Made by a program: the position numbers and the translations under genes
Origin: Shewanella decolorationis S12
Lineage (GTDB): Bacteria > Pseudomonadota > Gammaproteobacteria > Enterobacterales > Shewanellaceae
Assembly: GCF_000485795.1 (NCBI RefSeq)
Contig: NZ_AXZL01000069.1
Span: 91,539-155,538 of the forward strand
DNA: 64,000 nt
Direction of reading: 5' to 3'
The notes under the pieces: generated by a model
Databases searched by the model: none
What the model saw: the letters and a program-made list of their open reading frames with translations, nothing else
Told to the model about the DNA's origin: nothing
Shown: one piece after another, positions 28,023-38,896 of the stretch
Layout: every line of letters starts with the position of its first letter
Position numbering within the stretch: the stretch's first letter is position 1

Positions 28023-29429
28023 ATGAAATCCTACCAAGCAACTTTGATAACAGGCCTTTTTATTAGTGGTTTGAGCGCTTGCCAAACTCATATCGAAACA
28101 CCAGTCAAAACAGATATACCTTCTCAATTACAACAAACCGCTTTAGCTTCATCCTTGGGATATGACATAGTCGAATCTCTTACGGTAGAAGTAGGACCGC
28201 GCCTTGCTGGTAGTCCAAAAGACATTATTGCCGTGAACTGGGCAATGAATAAGTTAACCAGTCTCGGGTTTGATAAGGTCTATAAAGAGCCAGTACAGGT
28301 TCCTATTTGGGAACGTGGCGAAGCCAAAGCCAAGATCATCTCTCCGGTGGAACAACCTTTAGTGATCACAGCTCTAGGTGGAAGTGTTGCAACGCCAATT
28401 GAAGGTATTAAGGCTAAAATTGCTCGTTTTGATAGCCTTGCGGCACTGCAAGCGGCAAACCCAGAAGATGTAAAAGGCAAGATTGCCTTTATCGATCAAA
28501 AGACTGAACGTCACATCACGGGTGAAGGTTATGGCAAAAGTGTCGGCGGCCGCTCGAAAGGCGCAGTCGCAGCAGCACAAAAGGGAGCCATTGCAATCGT
28601 TATTCGCTCGATTGGCACCGACCATGACCGCATGGCTCACACTGGCGTGATGCGTTATCAAGATGGTGTGGCTAAAATCCCTGCGGCGGCGATGTCAAAT
28701 CCCGATGCCGATTTAATCGATGCCATGTTAAAACGCGATCCCAATGCGGTGCTCGAGCTGCATATGTCACCGAAGGATTTAGGTACAAATACCTCTTATA
28801 ACGTGATTGCAGAAGTTACTGGCAGTAGTAAACCTGACGAAATCGTGCTGATTGGCGCCCATTTAGATTCTTGGGATGAAGGGACGGGGGCAATTGACGA
28901 TGGCGCTGGCGTTGCGATTGTGACTGCCGCGGCGAAACATATTCAAGATCTTCCTCAAAAACCTGCCCGAACTGTGCGAGTGGTACTTTACGCTGCCGAA
29001 GAAATTGGCTTAGTGGGAGGCAAAGCTTACGCTGAAGCACATAAAGCCGAGCTACCTCTGCATTATATTGCTGCCGAATCGGATTTTGGCGCAGGCCCGA
29101 TTTATCAAATCGATACTAAGGTAAATGACAGCGTTTTTGCACAAGTCCAAGAGAGCATAAAGCCAATGACATATAACGGTGTCGCCCTTGGTAATAATCA
29201 AGCCTCTGGCGGGCCTGATGTCTCCATGTTGCCCGCATTAGGCGTGCCGGTTGCATCATTAAGACAGGATGGCCACGATTACTTCGATTATCACCATACA
29301 CCTAACGACACCTTAGATAAAATCGATCCTAAAGCGCTCGCACAAAATGTGGCGGCATATGCTCAATTTGCCTATATCATGGCGAACTCGAATCTTGTGT
29401 TAACACCGATTAGTACTGAGTCGAAATAA
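28023..29429 (+). CDS. M28 family zinc aminopeptidase lipoprotein
   Basis: 468-residue exported peptidase. The lipobox LSAC puts the lipid on Cys20; Gln follows, predicting the outer membrane. A PA-like insert (about 130-245) precedes the M28 domain with its two-zinc ligands: IGAHLDSWDEGTGAIDDGAG (His and Asp), AAEEIGLVGG (catalytic Glu), ESDFGAG and a final HDYFDYHHTPNDT. It resembles carboxypeptidase Q-like M28 proteins of marine bacteria. It is a single-gene unit with AAAGGAAAC before the ATG. Confidence 0.92.
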   Translation: MKSYQATLITGLFISGLSACQTHIETPVKTDIPSQLQQTALASSLGYDIVESLTVEVGPRLAGSPKDIIAVNWAMNKLTSLGFDKVYKEPVQVPIWERGEAKAKIISPVEQPLVITALGGSVATPIEGIKAKIARFDSLAALQAANPEDVKGKIAFIDQKTERHITGEGYGKSVGGRSKGAVAAAQKGAIAIVIRSIGTDHDRMAHTGVMRYQDGVAKIPAAAMSNPDADLIDAMLKRDPNAVLELHMSPKDLGTNTSYNVIAEVTGSSKPDEIVLIGAHLDSWDEGTGAIDDGAGVAIVTAAAKHIQDLPQKPARTVRVVLYAAEEIGLVGGKAYAEAHKAELPLHYIAAESDFGAGPIYQIDTKVNDSVFAQVQESIKPMTYNGVALGNNQASGGPDVSMLPALGVPVASLRQDGHDYFDYHHTPNDTLDKIDPKALAQNVAAYAQFAYIMANSNLVLTPISTESK

Positions 29430-29452
29430 TCTTCCGCCAGCACATCCTTCGT

Positions 29453-29488
29453 AAATAACAAGAGCAGCCTAGGCTGCTCTTGTTATTT
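29453..29488. terminator. Bidirectional terminator with 18-bp perfect arms
   Basis: A 36-base perfect palindrome centred on CCTAGG with A-rich and T-rich ends, between convergent M28 and yaaA genes. Its AGAGCAGCCTAGG core recurs in the terminator near 63452. Confidence 0.92.
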
Positions 29489-29502
29489 CACGCATTTATG
29501 AA

Positions 29503-30276
29503 TTACTGCGCTTCACGCAAGAATGTTGGCTCATTCGATTTACTCAATTCTTCACTGTAGTAATAACCTGCCACATCAAACGCTTTTAATTCATCAATAG
29601 AACTCACTTGCTGGTCAATGATATATCTTGCCATCATTCCCCTTGCTTTTTTAGCAAAAAAACTGATGACTTTATATTGGCCATTTTTAAAATCTTTAAA
29701 GACAGGAGTGATTAATTGACCTGCTAATTGTTTTGGTTTTATCGCCTTGAAATACTCATTGGACGCAAGATTGATAATGATGTCATCGCCCTGCGCAGCA
29801 ACCGCATTGTTGACCGCTTCAGTGAGAGTATTACCCCAAAAATCGTAGAGATTCTTACCTTTAGGATTGGCAAGCGCCGTCCCCATTTCTAAGCGATAAG
29901 GTAAAATCAAATCCAAAGGGCGCAGTAAGCCGTAGAGCCCAGATAAAATACGCAACTGTGACTGAGTCCGTTCAAGCTGTTCGGGTGTCAGGGTATCAGC
30001 ATCAAACCCCGTGTAAACATCGCCTCTAAAAGCAAAAATCGCCTGCTTAGCATTATCAATGCTGTAATCGGGTGTCCACTCCCCAAAACGCGCGGCATTT
30101 AAACCTGCGATGTTATCGCTCACCTTCATTAATGTTGCTATGTCACTGGGGGTTAACCGTTGGCAGACTTGAATAAGCTCTTGGCTATAAGCTAAAAAAT
30201 CGGGCCGAGTGTGGGTTTGAGTCAAGGGAGGTTGCTCAAAATCTAGGGTTTTCGCCGGTGAAACCAAAATCAACAT
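29503..30276 (-). CDS. yaaA: Peroxide stress protein YaaA
   Basis: About 257 residues of the UPF0246/YaaA family, a cytoplasmic DNA-binding protein induced by OxyR that lowers free iron and oxidative damage in E. coli. The family start [14 protein letters not shown] sets the start at 30276, and [26 protein letters not shown] and [13 protein letters not shown] are conserved blocks. A longer frame upstream encodes a hydrophobic run not seen in the family. Confidence 0.96.
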   Translation of the reverse strand: MLILVSPAKTLDFEQPPLTQTHTRPDFLAYSQELIQVCQRLTPSDIATLMKVSDNIAGLNAARFGEWTPDYSIDNAKQAIFAFRGDVYTGFDADTLTPEQLERTQSQLRILSGLYGLLRPLDLILPYRLEMGTALANPKGKNLYDFWGNTLTEAVNNAVAAQGDDIIINLASNEYFKAIKPKQLAGQLITPVFKDFKNGQYKVISFFAKKARGMMARYIIDQQVSSIDELKAFDVAGYYYSEELSKSNEPTFLREAQ

Positions 30277-30325
30277 TAACACGCTCCAACAAATAAAATA
30301 CGCCACTATGATACTGAACAAGCAT

Positions 30326-30357
30326 AAAAAAACCACGTACGGATGACGTGGTTTTTC
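30326..30357 (-). terminator. Symporter gene terminator
   Basis: AAAACCACGT/ACGTGGTTTT hairpin with A/T runs on both sides, following the stop of the sodium:alanine symporter gene on the minus strand and preceding yaaA. Confidence 0.85.
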
Positions 30358-30384
30358 CGATAGCGTTAATCAGTGAACTTGAGT

Positions 30385-31851
30385 TTATCGACTAAGCGCA
30401 GATTCTGTACGCGTTTTCGCCTGCTCGTTAGCACTATTATCCTGCCAAATACCATCATCGAGTTGTTCCATCAATTCGGGGAACTTACTGCGATCGAACT
30501 CAGGCATTTTGCCACTCTTCAATTGCTCACAGTAATCGTTGATAACCCGTATTGCTAAGCCAGATAACAGCAGCAAAGCAATGATATTGACCGTGGCCAT
30601 TAGCCCCATAGACACGTCTGCTAAGTTCCACACTAAGCTGATTTTGGCCACTGCACCAAACATCACCATAGCTAATACACACAGACGAAATAGCGGTAAT
30701 GCCTTAGTGCTGTTACCCGTTAAAAACATCACATTGGTTTCGGCGTAGGAATAGTTAGCAATGATAGAGGTAAAGCAGAATAGGAAAATGGCTATCGCAA
30801 TAAAGGCGCCGCCCCAATCTCCAACGTGGTTTGACATCGCATTGATGGTGAGACGAATGCCGTCATCGCTAGAACCAATATCGCCTGAAAGCAAAATAAT
30901 TGCCGCAGTTGCAGTACAGATAACGATGGTATCAACAAACACACCCATCATCTGCACAAAACCTTGGGATGCTGGATGATTAGGATTAGGCGAGGCACTC
31001 GCAGCCACGTTTGCCGCACTGCCCATCCCCGCCTCGTTTGAAAACAAACCTCGGGCAATACCCGCTTGCATGGCCTGAGCGACCGTATAAGCAACTCCAC
31101 CTGCTGCGGCCTCTTGCCAACCGAACGCACTCTTTACAATCAAGCTGATTACAGCTGGCAATTGATCTAAATTGAACAACACAATAATAAAGGCAATCAG
31201 AATATAAGCCAGTGCCATGATAGGCACGATAAATTCTGACACTCGAGCAACTTTACGTAAGCCACCGACTATCACAAAACCACTGGCTAACACTAAGCCG
31301 ATCCCGACATAGGTCGGGTCGAAGCCAAACACCCGCTCCATTGCCCCCGTAATGGTATTGGCTTGTACCGCATTAAACACTAAACCAAAGGCGATGATCA
31401 GGAAGAAAGCAAACAACACCCCCATCCATCTCTGTCCAAGTCCCTTCTCCATATAATAGGAAGGACCGCCGCGAAACTGACCGTTGGTATCTCGTACCTT
31501 ATATACTTGTGCAAGCGTCGACTCCACCATGGCGGTTGCCATGCCCAACATGGCAATAAGCCACATCCAAAACACAGCGCCAGGTCCAGCAGCGCCAATC
31601 GCTACTGCAACACCGGCCATGTTTCCGGCGCCAACCCGAGCGGCCATACTCGTACAGAATACTTGGAATGAAGACAGTCCACTTTCACAGCCTTGGCGGC
31701 TCATGGTCATGACTTTTAGAGAGTGCTTGAAGTGAGTAAGTTGAATAAATACAAGCCGTAAGGTGAAATAAAGCCCCGCACCCACCAGTCCATAAACGAG
31801 CAATTTGCCCCAGAGCAGTGCGTTCAAAAAGTTTACAATCGTTTCTAACAT
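30385..31851 (-). CDS. Sodium:alanine symporter family protein (AGCS)
   Basis: 488-residue inner-membrane transporter with about 11 helices that takes up alanine or glycine with Na+. Family blocks include RVGAGNMAGVAVAIG (near residue 72), GGPSYYMEKGLG (about 128) and GLFSNEAGMGSAANVAA (about 269). The C-terminal hydrophilic tail (about 455-488) is rich in charged residues. It is divergent from phosphoketolase across a 430-base spacer. Confidence 0.95.
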   Translation of the reverse strand: MLETIVNFLNALLWGKLLVYGLVGAGLYFTLRLVFIQLTHFKHSLKVMTMSRQGCESGLSSFQVFCTSMAARVGAGNMAGVAVAIGAAGPGAVFWMWLIAMLGMATAMVESTLAQVYKVRDTNGQFRGGPSYYMEKGLGQRWMGVLFAFFLIIAFGLVFNAVQANTITGAMERVFGFDPTYVGIGLVLASGFVIVGGLRKVARVSEFIVPIMALAYILIAFIIVLFNLDQLPAVISLIVKSAFGWQEAAAGGVAYTVAQAMQAGIARGLFSNEAGMGSAANVAASASPNPNHPASQGFVQMMGVFVDTIVICTATAAIILLSGDIGSSDDGIRLTINAMSNHVGDWGGAFIAIAIFLFCFTSIIANYSYAETNVMFLTGNSTKALPLFRLCVLAMVMFGAVAKISLVWNLADVSMGLMATVNIIALLLLSGLAIRVINDYCEQLKSGKMPEFDRSKFPELMEQLDDGIWQDNSANEQAKTRTESALSR

Positions 31852-32281
31852 ATTATTTTACTTCTTCCCGTAGCAAATGCCCGCCTCCACCTATACTTAG
31901 CGAGGTGCAACATTTGTGGTGAATGAATCCTTCCAAATAAAGGTAAGAATATCGGTAGATTTATTCTTTCAAATTATCCTTCCGTGAATTTACAACATCA
32001 CGGCTACCGAATTCAACGCAGCAAAATAGCACAGTATTCGAAATTACTCATGTGATCAAGCCTAGGTTTGTATCGTTAAATAGCGACAATCTCACACTCG
32101 TAAAGCTTAGATAAGTCACTGTTAATATTAAATTAACAATTTAACAAACTTAGTCAACATGCGTTAACGACAAACACAAGTTTTAAAATTTGGATGCAGG
32201 ACACATTTTTGTAAGAAAATTACAAATATAGTAACCCCAACACAACACAGTTCAATTCCGTCTGCTCTAGTGAGGCTTAAT
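31852..32281. other. Intergenic region, symporter and phosphoketolase
   Basis: 430 AT-rich bases between divergent genes. I see no ORF, RNA gene or clear operator. The part nearest xfp (32100-32170) is very AT-rich with imperfect GTTAAT/ATTAAC symmetry and should hold its promoter. Confidence 0.5.
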
Positions 32282-34648
32282 ATGACGACAACACATGAGA
32301 TAAATGCTCTTAAAAAGTATGTAAGAGCCACTAACTTCCTCGCCACCTCTCAGATTTACCTAAAGCAAAACGTATTACATAAGCGCCCACTTGCGCATTC
32401 GGACATTAAACCTCGCCTGCTCGGCCACTGGGGGACTTGTCCAGGGATCAACTTCGTTTATGCCAACGTCAACCGACTCATTGTAAAACATAATCGTCCT
32501 TTCATTTACTTAGTCGGCCCAGGCCATGGTTTCCCCGCAGTACAAGCTAACCTATTCATCGAAGGCTCACTCAGCCACTTTTATCCAGAAACCATTCCTT
32601 ATAATGAAACTGGTATTGAAGATATCTGTAAGAAGTTTTCGGCAGCCTATGGTTACCCTTCTCACGCTAACCCTGAAGCACCCGGTCAAATCCTTGAAGG
32701 GGGCGAATTAGGTTACTCGCTAGCTGTAGGTTGGGGAGCTGTATTAGACAATCCTGATCTTATCGCAACCGTATTAGTAGGTGACGGTGAATCAGAAACC
32801 GGTCCTCTAGCAGCCTCTTGGTATGCGAACCGTTTAGTCTCCCCCGCCACCAACGGCGCAGTGTTACCAATCGTGCATATCAACGGCTATAAGATTTCAG
32901 GCCCAACCCGTATGGGACGCATGAGCCATGAAGAGTTAGATCTTGAATTCCGCGGTCTTGGCTATCACCCTATTATTGTTGACAGCGAAGCGGAAGAAGA
33001 TATCTACGTCCAAATGGCTGCAGCCATGGATACTGCTTATAGCATGATCAATGATATCCAAACCCGCGCACGCAAGGGTGAAGATATTGTCAAACCTCGC
33101 TGGCCGGTGATTTTAATGCGCACCGCCAAAGGCTGGACAGGTGTAAGCGAATATAACGGCACAAAACTAGAAGGTAACTGCGAATCGCACCAAGTTATCG
33201 TCAACAAATGTGCGACCGATAAAGGCCACTTAACTGCATTGGATAACTGGTTAGCCAGCTACCAGTTCCAAGAGCTTTATCAAATCAATGCTCAAGGTGA
33301 ACTGATTTTTGATGCGGATATTGGCTCGCTGATCCCACCAAAACATTTAGCCTGTGGTCGCCAACATCTCACTTATGGCGGGGAAGTTGTTAGAGCGTTA
33401 TCTAATCCAGATCTAGAAAAACTCAGCTATGGCCCAGAAGTGCCACGCGGACACCGCGGTTACTCCATGCTGAAAATGGGTCAATGGATGCGTGACGCAT
33501 TCAAACTAAACCGTGACCAACGTAACTTACGTATCTTTAGCCCAGACGAAACCTATTCAAACCAACTGCAAGCGGTATTTGAAGAAACTGACCGCGCATG
33601 GCAATGGCCAATTGAAAGCTGGGACGAAGATATGTCTCGTGATGGCCGCGTACTCGAGTTACTCTCTGAGAACTTACTATTTGGTATGTTACATGGCTAC
33701 ACAGTAACAGGTCGCCACGGCATGTTCCCAACCTATGAGTCTTTCTCACAGGTTGTATCTTCAATGGCCGACCAATACTGTAAATATGTTTATGCCAGCC
33801 AAGGGGTGCATTTCCGCAAACCTTTACCAGCGTGTAACGTAGTACTTTCTTCATTATTAGAGCGTCAGGATCACAACGGTTACTCGCATCAAAACCCATC
33901 GTTCCTCGGTGCGATGTTAGAAAAGCATCCAAAGATTATCTCTGCTTATTTACCTGCTGATGCAAACAGCACCTTAGTTTATACCGAACGTGCCTTTGCG
34001 GATCGTGACAAACTAAACATCCTAGTTGCTGGTAAAAAAGAGCTACCACAGTGGCTGAGTTTAGAAGAAGCACGCAAACAAGCTAAAGACGGTGTGATGG
34101 TGTGGGATTTTGCTTCAGATGAAAATCCAGATATCGTGCTTGCGGGTTGTGGTGATTATGTCACTCAAGAATGTATGGCCTCTTTAGTGATTATTCGTGA
34201 ACTCTTACCAAGAGTCAGAATTCGCTTTGTCAGCGTAACCGAATTAAGCAGTGATGGCTTAGGCAGCCGTAAATTTAAAGAAAAACCATGGATGATGGAT
34301 GAAATATTTACCCAAGATAAAGGGGTTGTATTTAACTATCATGGTTATCCAAATACGATCAAAAAGTTAATTTTTGATTACAAAGGAAGCCGCCGTTTCA
34401 GAATTAAAGGCTACGAAGAAGAAGGTTCAACAACAACACCATTTGATATGGGTGTGCGTAATGGTACTTCTCGCTATCACCTTGTTATTGATATGGCTTA
34501 CAAACTATTCCAACAGGGCGTTATTGACGAAACTAAGCATGTTTCAATCACTACAGATATGCTGCAACGACTCGTTGACCACCGTAACTATATTAAAGCA
34601 CATGGTGTTGACCCTGTTGAAATTGAGAATTGGGTTTGGACACGCTAA
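32282..34648 (+). CDS. xfp: Phosphoketolase
   Basis: 788-residue thiamine-diphosphate enzyme that splits xylulose-5-P (and often fructose-6-P) to acetyl-phosphate plus a smaller sugar phosphate. The family motif VGDGESETGPLAASW and the blocks GPGHG, PRGHRGYSMLKMGQW and FSPDETYSNQL are seen. The start MTTTHEINALKK at 32282 follows GTGAGG at good spacing; an in-frame GTG begins 12 bases earlier. A strong terminator follows. Transaldolase and Pgi lie 1.6-3 kb downstream. With acetate kinase elsewhere it would yield ATP, a bypass to an incomplete glycolysis; whether it prefers xylulose-5-P or fructose-6-P cannot be told. Confidence 0.96.
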   Translation: MTTTHEINALKKYVRATNFLATSQIYLKQNVLHKRPLAHSDIKPRLLGHWGTCPGINFVYANVNRLIVKHNRPFIYLVGPGHGFPAVQANLFIEGSLSHFYPETIPYNETGIEDICKKFSAAYGYPSHANPEAPGQILEGGELGYSLAVGWGAVLDNPDLIATVLVGDGESETGPLAASWYANRLVSPATNGAVLPIVHINGYKISGPTRMGRMSHEELDLEFRGLGYHPIIVDSEAEEDIYVQMAAAMDTAYSMINDIQTRARKGEDIVKPRWPVILMRTAKGWTGVSEYNGTKLEGNCESHQVIVNKCATDKGHLTALDNWLASYQFQELYQINAQGELIFDADIGSLIPPKHLACGRQHLTYGGEVVRALSNPDLEKLSYGPEVPRGHRGYSMLKMGQWMRDAFKLNRDQRNLRIFSPDETYSNQLQAVFEETDRAWQWPIESWDEDMSRDGRVLELLSENLLFGMLHGYTVTGRHGMFPTYESFSQVVSSMADQYCKYVYASQGVHFRKPLPACNVVLSSLLERQDHNGYSHQNPSFLGAMLEKHPKIISAYLPADANSTLVYTERAFADRDKLNILVAGKKELPQWLSLEEARKQAKDGVMVWDFASDENPDIVLAGCGDYVTQECMASLVIIRELLPRVRIRFVSVTELSSDGLGSRKFKEKPWMMDEIFTQDKGVVFNYHGYPNTIKKLIFDYKGSRRFRIKGYEEEGSTTTPFDMGVRNGTSRYHLVIDMAYKLFQQGVIDETKHVSITTDMLQRLVDHRNYIKAHGVDPVEIENWVWTR

Positions 34649-34675
34649 CACTCAATTAAATTAACAAACACAATA

Positions 34676-34706
34676 CAAAAAAGGCATCCTCAGGGATGCC
34701 TTTTTA
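34676..34706 (+). terminator. Phosphoketolase terminator
   Basis: AAAAGGCATCC TCAG GGATGCCTTTTT hairpin with a T tail, 30 bases after the stop. Confidence 0.92.
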
Positions 34707-34888
34707 ACATCCAAAATAAGAAACAAAATGCTATTCGATAAAAAAACTTCAGACTGAACACTGGAAAGTTTTAACAAATGCGGTGATAATTAATCGCTGG
34801 CTACAATACCAAAGGATCCCCACACTAAGTGCTAGCAATGTTTTGCATAAAACCCGCAAAGCATATTTTTGGTGGAGAATCATAAACA

Positions 34889-36001
34889 ATGGACTTAGAG
34901 AAAATGATGAAGAATACATTAAAAGTAGTTTTGCTTACATCAATGCTTCCACTTGCTGCCAGCGCATCTCAGGAACTTACACCTTGGTATGTTGGCGCAG
35001 GTTTAGGCGTTAATAACTATGAACACATCGCAACTGACAACGGTGACGATAATCCATATGCATGGGACATCTTCGCTGGCTATATGTTTAATGACTACTT
35101 TGGTGCAGAAATCGGCTTTCGTGATCTAGGTAGTGCTGATTGGACCACTGGTGGCATCAGCAACGATGCAGACGTAAAAGGTGCAACTCTTGGCCTAGTT
35201 GGTGTATGGCCGCTAGGTAACCGTTGGAGCCTATCTGCTGAAGCAGGTGCAATGTACTACACCCTAGAAAACAGCCAACGTACTGCTACATCGTCTAGCT
35301 CTTACAGCTCTAATGATTTTGCACCTTACTTTGGTGCTGGTGTTGGCTATAACTTCACTGATAACCTGAAGTTACAAGCTAAATACCGTCGCTATGAAAA
35401 CTTAGACGATACTGACTTCAACACGATTGAAGCTGACAGCAACTACTGGGGCTTAGAATTAAGCTACCGTTTTGGTACTCCAGCAGTCGCGGCTCCTGTA
35501 GCTGCCGCTGTAGTTGCAGCAGCACCAGTTGACTCAGACAACGATGGTGTTTACGACGATAAAGATCAGTGTCCAGCTACTCCAGCAACTCACAAAGTTG
35601 ACTCTGTTGGCTGTACTATCTATGAAAACGTTAAGAAGCAAGAAGATGTTGGTTCTATCCAGTTTGCTAACGATTCTGCAGTAGTGAAGAAAGAGTACTA
35701 CAAAGACATCGAAAGACTGGCTAACTACCTGAACAAGAACCCAGAATTCACAGTTGAAATTGCGGGTCACGCTTCTAACGTAGGTAAACCAGAATATAAC
35801 ATGGTTCTGTCTGACAAGCGTGCTGACGCTGTTGCTAAGATCCTTGTTGAAAAATATGGCATCAGCCAAAGCCGTGTAACTTCTAACGGTTACGGTATCA
35901 CTAAGCCATTAGTGGCTGGTGACTCTAAAGAAGCTCATGCTGCAAACCGCCGCATCGAAGCTATCGTGACAACTACTGAAAAACAACCTGTTCTGAAGTA
36001 A
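34889..36001 (+). CDS. OmpA/OprF-like outer-membrane protein
   Basis: 370 residues. The signal peptide (LKVVLLTSMLPLAASAS) leads to an eight-strand OmpA-like barrel (about 25-195), then an Ala/Val/Pro linker (AAPVAAAVVAAAPV). A thrombospondin-type calcium repeat DSDNDGVYDDKDQCP with a paired cysteine follows (about 213-245). The C-terminal OmpA domain binds peptidoglycan (IAGHASNVG, SDKRADAV, NRRIEAIV). It ties the outer membrane to the cell wall and may be a slow porin. The start at 34889 follows GGTGGAG with a long spacer; ATG at 34904 also gives a full signal peptide. Confidence 0.92.
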   Translation: MDLEKMMKNTLKVVLLTSMLPLAASASQELTPWYVGAGLGVNNYEHIATDNGDDNPYAWDIFAGYMFNDYFGAEIGFRDLGSADWTTGGISNDADVKGATLGLVGVWPLGNRWSLSAEAGAMYYTLENSQRTATSSSSYSSNDFAPYFGAGVGYNFTDNLKLQAKYRRYENLDDTDFNTIEADSNYWGLELSYRFGTPAVAAPVAAAVVAAAPVDSDNDGVYDDKDQCPATPATHKVDSVGCTIYENVKKQEDVGSIQFANDSAVVKKEYYKDIERLANYLNKNPEFTVEIAGHASNVGKPEYNMVLSDKRADAVAKILVEKYGISQSRVTSNGYGITKPLVAGDSKEAHAANRRIEAIVTTTEKQPVLK

Positions 36002-36016
36002 TTGCACTCTTAAGAA

Positions 36017-36047
36017 TAAAAAAGTCGCTGCTTGCAGCGACTTTTTG
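36017..36047 (+). terminator. OmpA gene terminator
   Basis: AAAAAGTCGCTG CTTG CAGCGACTTTTT hairpin with T tail after the stop. Confidence 0.92.
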
Positions 36048-36247
36048 TTTTTATAACATCTACACTATTCAATCTGATGATGCATACATGTCGTTGCAAT
36101 ACAATCACAGCTTTCATGCCAATACGATATCGTTTTACCATTTTTGTAATTTTTTTACATTGATGGTTGGAAAAGTTGGCAAAATCGCTTCTAATAGTCA
36201 TCAGTTCATTTCTGAGTTAAGACCGCTATCTGAGAAGGATGTTTTTC

Positions 36248-37204
36248 ATGGCAAATACATTAGAGCAACTCAAGTCATACACTACGATTGTGGCCGATAC
36301 AGGCGATATTGAAGCGATTAAACGCTATCAGCCAGAAGACGCAACGACCAACCCATCGCTCATCTTAAAAGCGGCTCAAATTCCCGAGTATAGCGCTTTA
36401 ATCGACAATGCAATCGCATGGGCTAAATTACAAAGTGCTGATATTGAGCAACAGATTGATGATGCCAGCGACAAACTTGCCGTAAATATTGGCGTGGAAA
36501 TTCTGAAACTGGTTCCAGGCCGAATTTCAACTGAAGTCGATGCCCGCTTATCCTTCGATAAAGAAAAATCCATTGCGAAAGCGCATAAACTAGTACGTCT
36601 CTACCAAGAGGCTGGCGTGGATAAATCTCGCATTCTGATCAAATTAGCCTCAACTTGGGAAGGCATTTGTGCTGCCAAAGAGTTAGAGCAAGAAGGCATC
36701 AACTGTAACTTAACTCTACTATTTAGCTTCGCTCAAGCGCGTGCCTGTGCTGAAGCTGGCGTGTATTTAATTTCTCCATTCGTAGGCCGCATCCTCGACT
36801 GGTACAAAAAAGACACAGGTAAAGACTATGATGCAGTTAATGATCCAGGTGTCGTTTCTGTGACTGAAATTTACAACTACTACAAACAGCATGGCTATAA
36901 CACAGTAGTCATGGGCGCAAGTTTCCGTAATATCGGTGAAATCATCGAATTAGCGGGTTGTGACCGCCTGACTATTGGCCCTTCATTACTCGAAGAGCTG
37001 GCAAACTCTCAAGTTGCTATTCAACCTAAACTGCTTCCTGCCAGCACCACGGTTGCAGCGGGTGAGCCTTTAACCGAAGCGCAATTCCGCTGGGACTTCA
37101 ACCAAGATCCTATGGCCGTCGACAAGCTAGCAGAAGGTATCCGTAACTTCGCCATCGACCAAGGCAAACTCGAAGTCATGCTAAAGGCAAAACTGGCAAA
37201 CTAA
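36248..37204 (+). CDS. tal: Transaldolase
   Basis: 318-residue TalB-type enzyme moving dihydroxyacetone units in the non-oxidative pentose phosphate pathway. TTNPSL (about 33-38) and the Schiff-base lysine in [12 protein letters not shown] (near residue 132) are present; GASFRN is a later conserved block. The start MANTLEQL (36248) follows AAGGA; an ATG nine bases upstream is too close to that site. pgi starts 20 bases downstream, so they form an operon. Confidence 0.97.
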   Translation: MANTLEQLKSYTTIVADTGDIEAIKRYQPEDATTNPSLILKAAQIPEYSALIDNAIAWAKLQSADIEQQIDDASDKLAVNIGVEILKLVPGRISTEVDARLSFDKEKSIAKAHKLVRLYQEAGVDKSRILIKLASTWEGICAAKELEQEGINCNLTLLFSFAQARACAEAGVYLISPFVGRILDWYKKDTGKDYDAVNDPGVVSVTEIYNYYKQHGYNTVVMGASFRNIGEIIELAGCDRLTIGPSLLEELANSQVAIQPKLLPASTTVAAGEPLTEAQFRWDFNQDPMAVDKLAEGIRNFAIDQGKLEVMLKAKLAN

Positions 37205-37224
37205 GTATCTTCGGAGACGATTAG

Positions 37225-38862
37225 ATGACTATCTTGACCCAAAGCACAACTTGGCAAGCGTTAGCAGCGCATAGCCAGCAGATCCCGCATATGCGGGAAC
37301 TCTTTGCAGGTGATCCAGCACGCTTTAGCAATATGTCACTTTCTACCTGCGGCCTATTTTTAGATTATTCAAAAAATAGAGCGACACCAGAAACACTCAA
37401 CTTGCTGCTGACACTGGCGCAAGAGGCAAAGCTTGACGCTAAAATCAAGGCCATGTTTGCTGGTGATATTATTAACACCACCGAAAAACGTGCCGTCTTA
37501 CATACCGCGCTGCGCAGTACTGCGCAGCAATCCATTATTGCCGAAGGTCAAGATATCGTTCCTGAAGTACAGCAAACGCTGAACAAAATGCAGCAGTTTG
37601 TCACTTCAGTCACCTCAGGACAGTGGAAAGGCTACACAGGCAAAGCCATTACCGATATTGTCAGTATCGGTATCGGTGGCTCATTCCTTGGCCCTAAAAT
37701 TGTTTCCCAAGCATTACGCCCTTACTGGATTACAGGCCTCAATTGTCATTTCGTTGCCAACGTCGATGGCACTTCGATTAGTGAAAAACTCAAGCTGCTC
37801 GATCCAGAAACCACTCTGTTTATCATGTCGTCTAAGTCTTTTGGTACACAAGAGACGCTGACCAATACCCTAACGGCGAAGGCATGGTTCTTAGCCAAAG
37901 GTGGTTCACAGTCAGATGTGGCGAAACACTTTGTTGCCGTGACCTCTAACGTGGCAAAAGCGACCGATTTTGGTATCGATGCTGACAATATTTTCCCAAT
38001 GTGGGACTGGGTTGGTGGTCGTTATTCACTTTGGTCAGCCATTGGTTTACCCATCGCTTTACTCATCGGCATGGATAACTTCCGTTCCCTATTAAAGGGC
38101 GCGCACCAAATGGATACCCATTTTGCCAATGCGCCTCTGGCGGAAAATATGCCCGTAATCATGGGTTTATTCTCTCTGTGGTATGGCAATTTCTTTAATG
38201 CCCAGAGCCATGTGGTCTTGACCTACGATCATTACCTACGCGGACTTCCCGCTTACTTCCAACAACTGGATATGGAAAGTAATGGTAAATCGGTCACGCT
38301 TAATGGCACCCATGTGGATTACAGCACGGGTCCTGTCATTTGGGGTGGCGAAGGCACAAATGGTCAGCACGCTTACCACCAGCTGCTGCATCAAGGTACT
38401 GCATTAATTCCGGCCGATTTCATTATGCCGCTGCAAAGCCATAATCCTATCGGAGAGCACCATGATCAGTTAGCTTCTAACTGCTTCGGACAGACTCAGG
38501 CTCTCATGCAAGGCCGCACTTTAGATGAAGCGCTAGCCGAATTGAGCAAGAGCAGCTTAAGTGATGAAGAAAAGTTACTTATCGCCAAACACAAAGTCAT
38601 GCCAGGCAATAAGCCAAGCAACACGCTGTTAATGGATAAGCTGACTCCTGAAACTCTAGGCGCGCTAATTGCGCTCTATGAGCATAGAACCTTTGTCCAA
38701 GGCGCCATTTGGGACATCAACTCCTTCGATCAATGGGGTGTTGAACTCGGTAAAACCCTAGGCAATGACGTCCTCGCCCGCATCGGCACCGAGCAAGACG
38801 CCACCGCCTTAGATGCCTCGAGCAATGGGTTAATTAACCTGTATCGACAGGGCAAAATCTGA
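37225..38862 (+). CDS. pgi: Glucose-6-phosphate isomerase
   Basis: 545 residues, interconverting glucose-6-P and fructose-6-P. Signatures: [15 protein letters not shown] (about 150-164), [14 protein letters not shown] (about 263-276), [18 protein letters not shown] (about 374-391) and the C-terminal GVELGKTLG. It directly follows transaldolase with an AGACGA-type ribosome site, linking the two sugar-phosphate enzymes in one transcript. Confidence 0.98.
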   Translation: MTILTQSTTWQALAAHSQQIPHMRELFAGDPARFSNMSLSTCGLFLDYSKNRATPETLNLLLTLAQEAKLDAKIKAMFAGDIINTTEKRAVLHTALRSTAQQSIIAEGQDIVPEVQQTLNKMQQFVTSVTSGQWKGYTGKAITDIVSIGIGGSFLGPKIVSQALRPYWITGLNCHFVANVDGTSISEKLKLLDPETTLFIMSSKSFGTQETLTNTLTAKAWFLAKGGSQSDVAKHFVAVTSNVAKATDFGIDADNIFPMWDWVGGRYSLWSAIGLPIALLIGMDNFRSLLKGAHQMDTHFANAPLAENMPVIMGLFSLWYGNFFNAQSHVVLTYDHYLRGLPAYFQQLDMESNGKSVTLNGTHVDYSTGPVIWGGEGTNGQHAYHQLLHQGTALIPADFIMPLQSHNPIGEHHDQLASNCFGQTQALMQGRTLDEALAELSKSSLSDEEKLLIAKHKVMPGNKPSNTLLMDKLTPETLGALIALYEHRTFVQGAIWDINSFDQWGVELGKTLGNDVLARIGTEQDATALDASSNGLINLYRQGKI

Positions 38863-38868
38863 TCGAAC

Positions 38869-38896
38869 AAAAAGCCAGCAATCGCTGGCTTTTTTA
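38869..38896 (+). terminator. tal-pgi terminator
   Basis: AAAAGCCAGC/GCTGGCTTTT hairpin with T-rich tail, seven bases after pgi. Confidence 0.92.
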
